Source: ZC4RG30 sp965652645
Lineage (GTDB): Bacteria; Pseudomonadota; Gammaproteobacteria; Steroidobacterales; Steroidobacteraceae
Assembly: GCA_965652645.1 (NCBI GenBank)
Contig: CBFGXE010000001.1
Span: 124,001 to 188,000, forward strand
Direction: 5' to 3'
DNA length: 64,000 bases
Shown: one piece after another, positions 1 to 8,929 of the stretch
How positions within the stretch are numbered: the first letter of the stretch is position 1
Layout of the letters: every line of letters starts with the position of its first letter
Position numbers and translations under genes: made by a program
Notes under the pieces: model-generated
What the model saw: the letters and a program-made list of their open reading frames with translations, nothing else
Told to the model about the DNA's origin: nothing
The model's database searches: none

Positions 1-726
1 ACCAACTTCATCCTCGACAACCTCATTGCCGAAGGGCGTGCGGTGCCGATGATCGTGGTGATGGAGGATGGCGGCATCACGCCGGGTGTCGGCGGTGGTG
101 GTGGCGGTCCGGGACCCGGACGGGGCGGCCCGCCGGGCGCCGGTGGTCCCCCCGGCGCTGGTGGTCCCCCGGGCGGCGCGCGTGCCGGCGGTCCTCCTGC
201 CGGTGGTCCTCCGGGTGGCATGCCTCCCGGTGGCGCTGCGCGCGCGGGCGGCCCGCCGCGCGGTGGCATGGGTGGCGCGGGCCCCGCGCTCGACATGCCC
301 TTCACGCGGCAGATCATCTCCGACGTGATCCCGATGGTGGATGCCAACTACCGCACCATTGCCGACCGCGAGCATCGCGCCATGGCGGGGCTGTCGCTGG
401 GCGGCACGCAGACCTACCAGATCACGCAGGCCAACCTCGACAAGTTCTCCCACATCGGCATTTTCAGCGCGCCTTTTGGATTCCCGGGCGTGGAGACCGG
501 CTACAACGGCCTGCTGAAGAAGCCCGCGGAGTTCGCCAGGCAGGTGAAGGTCTTCTATATCAGCATGGGATCGAAGGAAGCACCGAGCACCGGCCGCGCC
601 ATCCACGAGGAGCTGGAGAAGGCCGGCGTGAAGCACGTGTACCTGGAAACGCCGGGCACCGGCCATGAGTTCCAGACCTGGCGCAAGAGCCTGCACGGTT
701 TCGCGCAGCTGCTGTTCAAGGACTGA
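1..726 (+). CDS. Esterase of the enterochelin esterase/feruloyl esterase type, C-terminal part, with Gly-Pro-rich insertion
   Basis: The reading frame is already open at base 1, so the N-terminus lies outside the window. The alpha/beta-hydrolase nucleophile motif GLSLGG and a C-terminal catalytic-histidine context (GTGHEFQTW) are visible, as is the strand PMIVVMEDGG typical of the esterase D/Fes family. Directly after that strand lies an insertion of roughly 60 residues made of GGPP-type repeats, before the family resumes at ISDVIPMVDANYRT. Members usually carry only a short loop here. They are commonly secreted or periplasmic enzymes hydrolysing ester-linked carbohydrates or siderophores. 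The substrate cannot be told. The next gene starts 4 bases after the stop, so the two are probably co-transcribed. Confidence 0.8.
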   Translation, partial: TNFILDNLIAEGRAVPMIVVMEDGGITPGVGGGGGGPGPGRGGPPGAGGPPGAGGPPGGARAGGPPAGGPPGGMPPGGAARAGGPPRGGMGGAGPALDMPFTRQIISDVIPMVDANYRTIADREHRAMAGLSLGGTQTYQITQANLDKFSHIGIFSAPFGFPGVETGYNGLLKKPAEFARQVKVFYISMGSKEAPSTGRAIHEELEKAGVKHVYLETPGTGHEFQTWRKSLHGFAQLLFKD

Positions 727-730
727 AACG

Positions 731-1705
731 ATGCGGGTCACGCGACGCAGGTTCGCCTCCGGCGCCGGCATGGCGCTGGCGGCGGGCAGCCTGCCATTCT
801 CCCTCGGCAAGGCGGCGCAGGCGGCCGCTGATGCCGGGGTGATCGGTCTCACCGGCGCAGCCGGCAGATTGGGCACGCAGGTGGTGGAAGCCCTGGTCCA
901 GCTGGTGCCGGCGCAGCGGATCGTCGCCATCGCGCGCAACCGCGAGGAGCAGACTGCGGGCCTCGCCGCCAAGGGTGTCTCCTTGCGGTACGCCGACTAT
1001 GACTATCCCGACCAGTTGCTGGAGGCGTTCCGTGGCGTGGATCGCCTGCTCTTGATCTCCTCCAGCGGCGGCAAGCGCGTGGCGCAGCACACGGCGGTGA
1101 TCAACGCAGCGAAGGAGCGCGGCGTGAAGTTTCTGGCCTACACCAGCTTCCTGCGGGCGGCCACATCGCAGATGTCCGTGCGCGCGGACCACCATGCGAC
1201 GGAGCAGGTCCTCGCCAGCTCGGGCCTGGCCTGGGCAGCGCTGCGCAATGGCTGGTACACCGAGAACTACGAGGGCGACGTCGCCACCGCCTTCCGCACG
1301 GGCGAGCTCAGTGCTGCCAGCGGTGCCGGGCGCATCTCGCCCGCCACGCGCGCGGACTACGGCGCCGCCGCGGCGGCGGTGCTGGTGGATACGCGAAGGC
1401 CCTCCGGGCAACTCCATGAACTGGGCGGTGACACCTCTTTCACCATGGAAGAGCTGGCGGCAGAGGTCGCGCGCCAGTCCGGCCGCCAGGTGAAGTTCCA
1501 CAATCAGTCTGAAGCCGGGTTCCGTGCCGGCATGGCCGCCCGCGGCATGCCAGAGGCGGCCATCGCCAGCAGCTGGGCATCGCAGGCAGCGATTGCGCAG
1601 GGTGCGCTGTTCGATGACAGCCGGCAGCTCAGCCGTCTCATCGGCCGCCCCACCACGCCATGGCAGGAGAGCGTGAAAGCCATGCTGGAGAAGCTTCGGG
1701 GCTGA
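731..1705 (+). CDS. NmrA-like NAD(P)-binding oxidoreductase with a Tat-type signal
   Basis: A 324-residue protein. The start at 731 is chosen because it sits just behind the preceding stop and gives a twin-arginine-like leader (TRRRFASGAGMALAAGSLPF). This is followed by the dinucleotide-binding motif GLTGAAGRLGTQVVEAL. The fold matches atypical short-chain dehydrogenases of the NmrA/QorB type, which act as NAD(P)H:quinone oxidoreductases or redox-sensing NADP-binding proteins. A catalytic YxxxK is not evident, as is usual for that branch. The leader suggests export of a cofactor-loaded protein by the Tat pathway, which is unusual for NmrA proteins. Its partner esterase may be exported too. 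The exact substrate is unknown. Confidence 0.8.
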   Translation: MRVTRRRFASGAGMALAAGSLPFSLGKAAQAAADAGVIGLTGAAGRLGTQVVEALVQLVPAQRIVAIARNREEQTAGLAAKGVSLRYADYDYPDQLLEAFRGVDRLLLISSSGGKRVAQHTAVINAAKERGVKFLAYTSFLRAATSQMSVRADHHATEQVLASSGLAWAALRNGWYTENYEGDVATAFRTGELSAASGAGRISPATRADYGAAAAAVLVDTRRPSGQLHELGGDTSFTMEELAAEVARQSGRQVKFHNQSEAGFRAGMAARGMPEAAIASSWASQAAIAQGALFDDSRQLSRLIGRPTTPWQESVKAMLEKLRG

Positions 1706-1729
1706 TCCGGCATCGCGGCAGCCCCGGCT

Positions 1730-1999
1730 TCAGCGATCGACACGATCGGCGGTGACGCCCTCCAGCGCACCGCCCTCGTCCACCTGCACCCCGACCTGGA
1801 TGGGCTGGCAGCACACCTGGCAGTCCTCCACATAGCACTGTGCGCCGGCGGAAAGGTCGAGGCGTATCTGGATCACCTCGCCGCAATATGGGCAGGTGAT
1901 GTCCGCGAAGGATTCGAGCGCATCACTGCCGGCTTCTTCGCCAGGCTCGAAGACCGGCTCGAGTCCGTAGAGGCGGTCGATGTCAGTTGGCCTGCCCAT
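1730..1999 (-). CDS. CPXCG-motif cysteine-rich zinc-ribbon protein
   Basis: An 89-residue protein with the pattern CPYCGE, then about 19 residues, then YVEDCQVCCQPI. This gives two CxxC pairs able to bind zinc. The arrangement matches the small proteobacterial CPXCG-motif family, usually about 60-70 residues; here the N-terminus is some 20 residues longer and acidic. No function is established for the family. The gene lies downstream of tRNA-Arg on the same strand and converges on the NmrA-like gene. Confidence 0.75.
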   Translation of the reverse strand: MGRPTDIDRLYGLEPVFEPGEEAGSDALESFADITCPYCGEVIQIRLDLSAGAQCYVEDCQVCCQPIQVGVQVDEGGALEGVTADRVDR

Positions 2000-2065
2000 G
2001 CGGCCTGATTATTGGACGGAAACCGGAAGGTGGATCGATCCGGAGTGTGGAAAACAGAAGGAAGA

Positions 2066-2142
2066 TGGCGCGCCCGGAGAGATTCGAACTCCCGACCACC
2101 TGGTTCGTAGCCAGGTACTCTATCCAGCTGAGCTACGGGCGC
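2066..2142 (-). tRNA. tRNA-Arg (anticodon ACG)
   Basis: On the minus strand the 7-bp acceptor stem GCGCCCG/CGGGCGC encloses a normal cloverleaf. The anticodon stem CCTGG/CCAGG holds the loop CTACGAA, so the anticodon is ACG, read as ICG after deamination. The T-arm contains GTTCGAATC, and a discriminator G and encoded CCA follow. It lies 17 bases downstream of the last transglutaminase gene, and a promoter overlapping that gene's stop codon can be seen. Confidence 0.95.
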
Positions 2143-2156
2143 GCTGAGGGAGGCGC

Positions 2157-2185
2157 ATTCTAGGGGCCGGTGGCTGTCAGGGCAA
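2157..2185 (-). promoter_or_regulatory. Probable promoter of tRNA-Arg
   Basis: On the minus strand TTGCCC (2185-2180) and TAGAAT (2162-2157) are separated by exactly 17 bases. A GC-rich discriminator follows, typical of stringently controlled stable-RNA promoters. The -10 box contains the TAG stop of the upstream transglutaminase gene. Predicted initiation is around 2150, some 8 bases before the tRNA. Confidence 0.55.
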
Positions 2186-3086
2186 GGCTCGGCACCGGGA
2201 CCACCTTCACTGCCACCGCCAGCTGCTGGCTGGCGGCGCCCAGGACCACCCCGCGCAGGGGGGTCACGTCCAGGTACTCCCTGCCCCACCCCAGGGTGAC
2301 GAATTCCTGGTCCGCCAGCTTGCCGTTGGTGGGGTCGAAGGCCACCCAGTCCAGCCCCGGGCACCAGGCGGCCACCCAGGCGTGCGACGCGTCGGCCCCG
2401 GTGAGCCGGGAGCCGTCGGCGGTGGCCCGGTTGAGCACGTAGCCACTCACGTAGCGCGCCGCCATGCCGAGGCTGCGCAGCGCCGAGATCATCAGGTGTG
2501 CGTAGTCCTGGCAGACGCCACGGCGCAGTTCCAGCACCTCGGACACGCTGGTGAACACATTGGTGGCCTCCGGGTCGTACTCGAACTCCTCCTGGATGCG
2601 CCGGGTGAGCTCGAACACCGCCTCCAGCCAGGGACGCCCCGGGGCAAAGCTCGGCCCGGCCCAGTTGCGGGTGCGGGCGAGCACCGGGGCCGCGGGCGAC
2701 GGGGCGCGGTACTGCTCCACGGACAGGTCCGCGCCGGGCTTCCAAACGCCCCGCTCTCCCACCGCCTCCTCCCAGGGGGGCGATGCCGTGCCCGGCGCCG
2801 GCGCATGGGCCGAGACCTGCACTTCGGACTCCGCGCGCACGCTCAGTGTCTGGTGGGGTTCGTCGACGAAAAAACTCTCGCAGCGGTTGCCGAAATAATC
2901 CAGGCCCGCGGTGCGCTCGGTGCAGCGTGGCTCGATCTGCAACCGATGGGCAAGCACACGCTGCCAGGCGGTCTCGCGCGGCTGCAGGTGCGTCACCTGC
3001 CGGCTGCTGCTCACCTGCGCCGAATAGGTGTACACGGTCTCGTGCAGCACGCGATAGCGCATGGGCTCGGGATGGTCGCGGTCCAT
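2160..3086 (-). CDS. Transglutaminase-like protein, short form
   Basis: A 308-residue protein. An N-terminal beta-sandwich region (YRVLHETVYTYS) is followed by a transglutaminase core with the full triad context: Cys in RRGVCQDYAHL, His in ASHAWVAAW and Asp in FDPTNGK. The start ATG at 3086 overlaps the TGA of the preceding gene (TGATG), which suggests translational coupling; an ATG at 3062 is an alternative. It is the last of five genes that form a conserved cluster with permuted ATP-grasp and alpha-E proteins. Known analysis of such clusters predicts peptide or amide-bond chemistry. No signal peptide is seen, so it is probably cytosolic. Confidence 0.9.
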   Translation of the reverse strand: MDRDHPEPMRYRVLHETVYTYSAQVSSSRQVTHLQPRETAWQRVLAHRLQIEPRCTERTAGLDYFGNRCESFFVDEPHQTLSVRAESEVQVSAHAPAPGTASPPWEEAVGERGVWKPGADLSVEQYRAPSPAAPVLARTRNWAGPSFAPGRPWLEAVFELTRRIQEEFEYDPEATNVFTSVSEVLELRRGVCQDYAHLMISALRSLGMAARYVSGYVLNRATADGSRLTGADASHAWVAAWCPGLDWVAFDPTNGKLADQEFVTLGWGREYLDVTPLRGVVLGAASQQLAVAVKVVPVPSLALTATGP

Positions 3087-5533
3087 CACATCCCCAGCGG
3101 TGCCCAGGCGGGGGCGTGGCCGACATTGAAGAATCGCTGCGTGAGCTCGTCGTTCAGGTTCATCGCGGCGGCGCGCAGGCCGCTCACGGCGCTGCGCAGT
3201 TCCACGCTCTCCGGCCGGAGGTGGCGGTCGCGGTCCATGGTCTCGAGGAAACGGATGTGCGGCGTGAAGAGGTCCGCGCCACAGGGCACGCCGTAGGAGG
3301 ACTCCAGCACCTCCAGGTATTTCTTCACGCCGCGCGCCTGGAAGAGCACCGAGCGCGGATTGCTGGCGTCGAGCAGCACCAGGTCGAGCACCGGCAGCCA
3401 CTCGGGGCTGGTCATGTAGCGCGCGCGGTAGGTGACGATGGAATCGGCCAGGCGCAGCAGCCAGGAAAGGCCCGCCGAACCATCGTGCAGGAAGGCGCAG
3501 TGCACGCCGGCGCCGAGGAAGGACAGGCGCTCGATGCGCCGGCCGATGGACATGAAACGCCAGGCGTTGTCGCGCGTCATGCCGTCCAGCGCGAAACCCG
3601 ACAGCGTCATCAGGCGCGTGATCAGCACGTCCAGCCATTCCAGCGCCTCGGGGATCCGCGGCTGCGGATGCCGCGGCAGGTCCTGCAGGATGTTGTTGAG
3701 GATGCGCCAGTTGTCATGCGACATGCGCTCGCGCAGGTTGAAGGCCACGTTCTGCAGCGCGCGCAGGTTGGCCGGCAGGCCGCCGGTGTGTTCGAACGAC
3801 AGCGCGGCTTCCAGCAGCGCCGTGTCCGTGTTGTCGCCGGGCTGCACCAGGCCGGTCTCCAGCGCCAGTTCCTGCAACGGCGCCTGTGCGTTCTCCTCAT
3901 CCTCGCCGTCGTGCACTTTCAGGCTCAGCGCCAGGCGCAGCAGGCGCGCCATGTCGTCGCAGCGCTCCTGGTAGCGGCCCAGCCAGAAAAGGTTCTCGGC
4001 CAGGCGCGAGGGCAGGCCCGCCGGCGCGCGCACCAGGTCGGCGGCGGAGACGGTGGTCCTGAGCAGCGTGAAGCTGGTGTCCACCTGCCCGGGGGACATC
4101 ACCCAGGTGTCCTTGGAACCGCCGCCGCGCTGCATGGAGACCACCCGGGCGCTGGCGCTGCTGGCCACGCGCGTGAGTCCGCCGGGCATCACGGAATAGC
4201 CGGCCGGGGTGGCGGTGGCGAAGACGCGCAGGCCCACGCAACGGGGCTCCATGCGACGCTCGTCATCGCGCGACAGCACCGGTGCCTGCGACACATGCAC
4301 CAGTTCCTGCGCCACGAAGGCGCCGGGGTCTGCCTCGAGCCGCGCACGCAGCGAGGCCACGCCCCGCTCGTCCAGTCCCTCGCCAAAGATCACGTCGAAG
4401 GGCGCGGCCGGGTCGGCGGGCTTGAACACCAGCCGGTCGATGCGCTCCAGCGCATCCTCCAGTGCCGCCGGCTCGCCGCACCACCAGGTGCCCACCGAGG
4501 GCAGCAGCAGGTCCTCGCCCAGCAGGTGTTGCACGATGCCGGGCAGGAAGCCCAGCAGCGCGCCGGATTCCAGCACGCCGGAACCCAGGGCGTTGGCCAC
4601 CAGCACCGTGCCGCGCCGCGCGCAATCGGTGAGGCCGGCAATGCCCAGCGCGGAGTCGCCGCGCAGTTCCAGCGGGTCGCAATAAGTGTCGTCCTGCCGC
4701 CGGAGGATGGCGTGCACGCGCTTGAGGCCGCCGATGGTCTTCAGCCACACCCGGCCCTCGCGCACGGTGAGGTCTCCTCCCTCCACCAGCGGGAAACCCA
4801 GGTAGCGCGACAGCAGGGTGTGCTCGAAATAGGTTTCGTTCCACGGCCCGGGCGTCAGCAGCACCACCAGCGGGGCGCCATCACCCTTGGGCGCGAAGTG
4901 CAGCAGCGAGTCGCGCATGGTGGCGAAGAAACGCGCCAGGTGCTGGATGCGCAGGTCGCGGTAGAGCTGCGGGAAGGTGCGCGAGACGATGAGGCGGTTC
5001 TCCAGCGCATAACCCGCGCCCGACACGGCCTGCGTGCGATCGGCCAGCACCCACCAGCGCCCGTCGGGTGAGCGCGCGAGGTCCGCGCCATACACATGCA
5101 GGTGCACGCCACCCGGCACGGCCGCGCGATGCGCGGGACGCAGGAAACCGCGGTGCGCATGTACCAGCGCCGGCGGGACCAGCCCATCCCTCATCAGCTC
5201 CTGCGGGCCGTAGATGTCGGCCAGGATGGCGTTGAGCAGCTTCGCGCGCTGCGCGATGCCGGCCTCGATGTGCGCCCATTCCTGCGCGTCGATGATCAGC
5301 GGCAGCACGTCCAGTTCCCAGGGGCGGTCATGTCCCTTGGGATCGGCGTAGACGTTGTAGGTGACGCCGCTGTCGCGGATCTGCCGCTCGGCAGCGGCAC
5401 GCATCTCGCCGATGGCACCGCCGCTGGCGCCGCGGATGGCCGCATAGAGTTTCGACCAGCGCGGGCGCGGCTGGCCTGGCGCCGCGAACAGCTCGTCGAA
5501 GCGGCCCTCCGGATTGGGGTAGTTGGGCACCAT
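3086..5533 (-). CDS. Fusion of circularly permuted ATP-grasp ligase and alpha-E domain
   Basis: An 815-residue protein. Residues about 1-470 form a circularly permuted ATP-grasp domain, ending in the signature MQRGGGSKDTWVMSPG. Residues about 480-815 are a helical alpha-E domain starting LPSRLAENLFWLGRYQERCDD. Elsewhere in this operon the same two domains are separate genes (9920-11368 and 8793-9920), so the fusion is a second, joined copy. ATP-grasp proteins of this type are predicted amide ligases. The alpha-E domain, always a partner, has no proven activity. The stop overlaps the next gene's start, and the start lies 15 bases after the upstream stop. Confidence 0.9.
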   Translation of the reverse strand: MVPNYPNPEGRFDELFAAPGQPRPRWSKLYAAIRGASGGAIGEMRAAAERQIRDSGVTYNVYADPKGHDRPWELDVLPLIIDAQEWAHIEAGIAQRAKLLNAILADIYGPQELMRDGLVPPALVHAHRGFLRPAHRAAVPGGVHLHVYGADLARSPDGRWWVLADRTQAVSGAGYALENRLIVSRTFPQLYRDLRIQHLARFFATMRDSLLHFAPKGDGAPLVVLLTPGPWNETYFEHTLLSRYLGFPLVEGGDLTVREGRVWLKTIGGLKRVHAILRRQDDTYCDPLELRGDSALGIAGLTDCARRGTVLVANALGSGVLESGALLGFLPGIVQHLLGEDLLLPSVGTWWCGEPAALEDALERIDRLVFKPADPAAPFDVIFGEGLDERGVASLRARLEADPGAFVAQELVHVSQAPVLSRDDERRMEPRCVGLRVFATATPAGYSVMPGGLTRVASSASARVVSMQRGGGSKDTWVMSPGQVDTSFTLLRTTVSAADLVRAPAGLPSRLAENLFWLGRYQERCDDMARLLRLALSLKVHDGEDEENAQAPLQELALETGLVQPGDNTDTALLEAALSFEHTGGLPANLRALQNVAFNLRERMSHDNWRILNNILQDLPRHPQPRIPEALEWLDVLITRLMTLSGFALDGMTRDNAWRFMSIGRRIERLSFLGAGVHCAFLHDGSAGLSWLLRLADSIVTYRARYMTSPEWLPVLDLVLLDASNPRSVLFQARGVKKYLEVLESSYGVPCGADLFTPHIRFLETMDRDRHLRPESVELRSAVSGLRAAAMNLNDELTQRFFNVGHAPAWAPLGM

Positions 5534-5548
5534 GGATCACGCAGTCTA

Positions 5549-8500
5549 CTATGCGCCCGTTTTCCGCAGGTCCAGGGTGAAGGGGTGCTCGGCGCTGCGC
5601 TCCGGCACCACGGGCACCAGCCCGCCCGGCGTGTGGCCGATGCGGAAGAAGCGTGTCAGTCGCCGCGCCTCGGCCTCGTAGGCATTCACCGGGAAGGTCG
5701 AATAATTGCGCCCGCCCGGATGCGCCACGTGGTAGCGCGCACCGCCCAGGGAGCGGTCGTTCCAGGTGTCCACCAGGTCGAAGGTGAGCGGCGCGTGCAC
5801 ACCGATGGAGGGATGCAGGTTCGAGGGCAGCCACCAGGCGCGATAGCGCAGGCCGGCCACGAACTCGCCGGCCCGGCCGGTGGGATGCAGCGGCAGTGCC
5901 ACCCCGTTCACTGCCACCATGTGGCGGCTGTCAGTCATGCCCCGCACGCGTACCTGCAGGCGCTCCAGCGAGGAGTCCACGTAGCGCACCGTGCCGCCGG
6001 CGGCCCCCTGCTCTCCCAGCACATGCCAGGGTTCCAGCGCGGCACGCAGCTCCACCTCCCCGCTGCGCGCAGTGAAGTCACCGAACCTGGGAAAGCGGAA
6101 CTCGCAATGGGGAGCGAACCACCCGGCAGGAATGTCGATGCCGCCTGATGCCAGGTCCGCCAGCACGTCGGCGAAATCCTCCTGCACGAAATGCGGCAGC
6201 AGGAAACGGTCGTGCAGTCCGGTGCCCCAGCGCACCAGCTTGCGCGGCCGGTAGGGCCGCTGCCAGAAGTGCGCGATCAACCCGCGCAGCAGCAGCTGCT
6301 GCACCAGGCTCATGCGCGCGTGGGGCGGCATCTCGAAGGCGCGCAGCTCCAGCAGGCCCAGGCGGCCGGCCACGCCATCGGGGGCGTAGAGCTTGTCGAT
6401 GCAGAACTCGGCACGGTGTGTATTGCCGGTCACGTCCACCAGCAGGTTGCGCAGCACGCGGTCCACCTGCCAGGGCGCACCCTCGATCACGCCCTGCTCC
6501 TGCAGGCGCCTGAGCTCCCGGAGCGCGATCTCCAGCTCGTACACCGCATCATTTCGCGCCTCGTCCACGCGCGGCGCCTGGCTGGTAGGGCCGATGAACT
6601 GGCCGGAGAAGAGATAGGACAGCGAGGGATGGTTGTGCCAGTAGGCAATCATGCTGGCCAGCAGGTCCGGCCGGCGCAGGAAGGGGGAATCCGCGGGCGT
6701 GGCGCCACCCAGCACGAAGTGGTTGCCGCCACCGGTGCCGGTGTGGCGGCCGTCGAGGTTGAACTTCTCGCTGCTGAGGCGCGTCTCGTGCGCCACCTCG
6801 TAGAGGTGCCGGGTCTGGTCCGAAAGTTCCGGCCAGCTTGTTACCGGGTGGATGTTCACCTCGATCACGCCCGGATCGGGAGTCACGCGCAGCACGTTCA
6901 ACCGCTCGTCGCGCGGCGGTTCGTAGCCCTCGATCACCACCGGCATGGCCTGGGACTTCGCGGTGGCCTCGACGGCAGCCACCAGCTCCAGGTAGTCCTC
7001 CAGCGCGGACACGGGCGGCATGAAGACATGCATGCGGCCCTCGCGCGGCTCCACGCACAGCGCGGTGCGCGCAATGCGCGTGGCGGACTGGAACATCGCC
7101 GGCGCCTTCGTCGCGGCGCTCATCATGCGGCGCAGGCGCTCGGAGGCGCCGCCACGGCCCTGCGCACCCGGCGCCATCCAGGAACCGCTGCCATTCACGT
7201 CCCCGCCCTGCCCCGGCGTGAACTGCCGCAGCACCCGGCAGGCCGGCAGCGGTGGTTTCACCTCCGTCGGGTCGGGCGGGTGGATCCACGGGTAGTCACC
7301 CGGCGCCACCCAGGGCTGCGAATCCAGCGGCAGGCGGTATCCCAGCGGCGAATCACCCGGCGTGAGGTAGCAGCGCTCATCCCGCAGGAACCACGGTCCG
7401 CTCTGCCACCGCGCGCCCGCAAAGGGCTTCTGTATCGGCAGCACGAAGCCGATGCGTGTATCCAGGCCCTGCGTGAACACGCGCCGCAGCCGCTCGCGTT
7501 CCAGCGGGTCGGTGAGCCGCGAATCGAAGGGATCCACGTTCACTGGCAGCCGCCGCTCCCGCCACAGGTAGTACCACACGTCCTCGAAGGCGGGGAAAAG
7601 GTGCCTTGCCCCCACGCCCAGCCGCTCGGCCACCTCCACCAGGAAGTCCTCGGCGCGCGTGAGCGTGGCGCCATAGTCCTGCTCCTCGCTGGCAAACAGC
7701 GACGGCTCGCTCCACAGGGGATCGCCGTCGCGCCGCCAGAAGGCGTTCAGCGACCAGCGCGGCAGTTGTTCCCCGGGGTACCACTTGCCCTGCCCGCAAT
7801 GGAGCAGGCCCTGCGGTGCGTAGCGCGCCTTGAGCCTGCCCAGCAGCCGCACGGCAAGGCGGCGCTTGTTCGGGCCCATTGCCTCGGTGTTCCATTCGGC
7901 GCCATCGCGGTCATCCAGCGACACGAACGTCGGCTCGCCGCCCTGGGTGAGTCGCACGTCGCCTTCGGCCAGCATCTGGTCGATGCGCGCGCCCAGTGCG
8001 TCGATGGCCTGCCACTGCTCCTCGGTATAGGGCAGCGTGACGCGCGGCGTCTCGTACACGCGGCGCACGCTCATGTGGTGCCCGAACTCCACCTCGCACT
8101 CATCCAGCGTGCCGGTGATCGGCGCTGCAGAGCCCGGATCCGGCGAGCAGGCCAGCGGAATGTGCCCCTCGCCGGCGAGCAGGCCCGAGGTGGGATCCAG
8201 CCCGATCCAGCCGGCGCCGGGCAGGTACACCTCGCACCAGGCATGCAGGTCGGTGAAATCCTCCTCGGTGCCGTAGGGACCATCCAGCGGTTTCACGTCG
8301 GCCTTCAGCTGGATGAGGTAGCCCGAAACGAAGCGCGCCGCAAGTCCGAGGTGGCGCAGCAGCTGCACCAGCAGCCAGCCGCTATCGCGACAGGAACCAC
8401 GACCCAGCGCCAGTGTCTGCTCCGGCGACTGCACGCCCGGCTCCATGCGGATCAGGTACTGGATGTCCTGCTGCAGCTGCTGGTTGATGCGTACCAGCAG

Positions 8501-8929
8501 ATCGATGGTGCGGCACGGCCCACGGTCGACGCCCGCCAGGTAGGTATCGAAGTGCACCCCGCCAGGAAGCGCCTCAAGGAACGGCGCCAGCTCCTTCTCC
8601 TCCGGCGGCGCATAGCGGAAGGGATAATCCACGGCGGCCGCATCGATGAAGAAGTCGAAGGGGTTCAGCACCGCCATTTCGGCAACGAGGTCCACCTCCA
8701 CCCGCAGCTCGCGCGCGGGCTGCGGGAACACCAGGCGTGCCAGCCAGTTGGACTGCGGATCCTGCTGCCAGTTGAGGAACTGTCCGGCTGGCTCAACCCG
8801 CAGCGAATACGAGAGTATTCGCGAACGACTGTGCGGCGCCGGCCGCAGCCGGACCAGCTGTGGCCCCAGCCTGACCGGCCGGTCGTACCGGTAGTGGGTG
8901 ACGTGGTTCAGTGCGACCTGGATCGACAT
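5549..8929 (-). CDS. Large transglutaminase-like protein with C-terminal DUF2126 region
   Basis: An 1126-residue protein. The N-terminal half has the transglutaminase sandwich (ALNHVTHYRYDRPVRLGP) and a core with Cys in GRGSCRDSGWLL near residue 180, His in DLHAWCEVYLPG near 228 and Asp in GLDPTSG. From about residue 300 onward it matches the very long DUF2126 region that is always fused to this subfamily, including the gly-rich stretch TGTGGGNHFVLGG. The start at 8929 lies inside the end of the alpha-E gene by about 137 bases. Predicted to be cytosolic and to act with the ATP-grasp ligases on a common peptide or amide substrate; the substrate is unknown. Confidence 0.9.
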   Translation of the reverse strand: MSIQVALNHVTHYRYDRPVRLGPQLVRLRPAPHSRSRILSYSLRVEPAGQFLNWQQDPQSNWLARLVFPQPARELRVEVDLVAEMAVLNPFDFFIDAAAVDYPFRYAPPEEKELAPFLEALPGGVHFDTYLAGVDRGPCRTIDLLVRINQQLQQDIQYLIRMEPGVQSPEQTLALGRGSCRDSGWLLVQLLRHLGLAARFVSGYLIQLKADVKPLDGPYGTEEDFTDLHAWCEVYLPGAGWIGLDPTSGLLAGEGHIPLACSPDPGSAAPITGTLDECEVEFGHHMSVRRVYETPRVTLPYTEEQWQAIDALGARIDQMLAEGDVRLTQGGEPTFVSLDDRDGAEWNTEAMGPNKRRLAVRLLGRLKARYAPQGLLHCGQGKWYPGEQLPRWSLNAFWRRDGDPLWSEPSLFASEEQDYGATLTRAEDFLVEVAERLGVGARHLFPAFEDVWYYLWRERRLPVNVDPFDSRLTDPLERERLRRVFTQGLDTRIGFVLPIQKPFAGARWQSGPWFLRDERCYLTPGDSPLGYRLPLDSQPWVAPGDYPWIHPPDPTEVKPPLPACRVLRQFTPGQGGDVNGSGSWMAPGAQGRGGASERLRRMMSAATKAPAMFQSATRIARTALCVEPREGRMHVFMPPVSALEDYLELVAAVEATAKSQAMPVVIEGYEPPRDERLNVLRVTPDPGVIEVNIHPVTSWPELSDQTRHLYEVAHETRLSSEKFNLDGRHTGTGGGNHFVLGGATPADSPFLRRPDLLASMIAYWHNHPSLSYLFSGQFIGPTSQAPRVDEARNDAVYELEIALRELRRLQEQGVIEGAPWQVDRVLRNLLVDVTGNTHRAEFCIDKLYAPDGVAGRLGLLELRAFEMPPHARMSLVQQLLLRGLIAHFWQRPYRPRKLVRWGTGLHDRFLLPHFVQEDFADVLADLASGGIDIPAGWFAPHCEFRFPRFGDFTARSGEVELRAALEPWHVLGEQGAAGGTVRYVDSSLERLQVRVRGMTDSRHMVAVNGVALPLHPTGRAGEFVAGLRYRAWWLPSNLHPSIGVHAPLTFDLVDTWNDRSLGGARYHVAHPGGRNYSTFPVNAYEAEARRLTRFFRIGHTPGGLVPVVPERSAEHPFTLDLRKTGA

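Noticed and set aside
100..290. Tandem GGPP-coding tract as a CRISPR or separate gene
   Set aside because: It is in frame with the esterase on both sides, units are short and imperfect, and no spacers exist. No CRISPR array was seen anywhere in the window.
2783..5071. Plus-strand open frame of about 760 codons opposite the ATP-grasp/alpha-E fusion
   Set aside because: It is a composition shadow of the real minus-strand gene, without motifs or a ribosome site.
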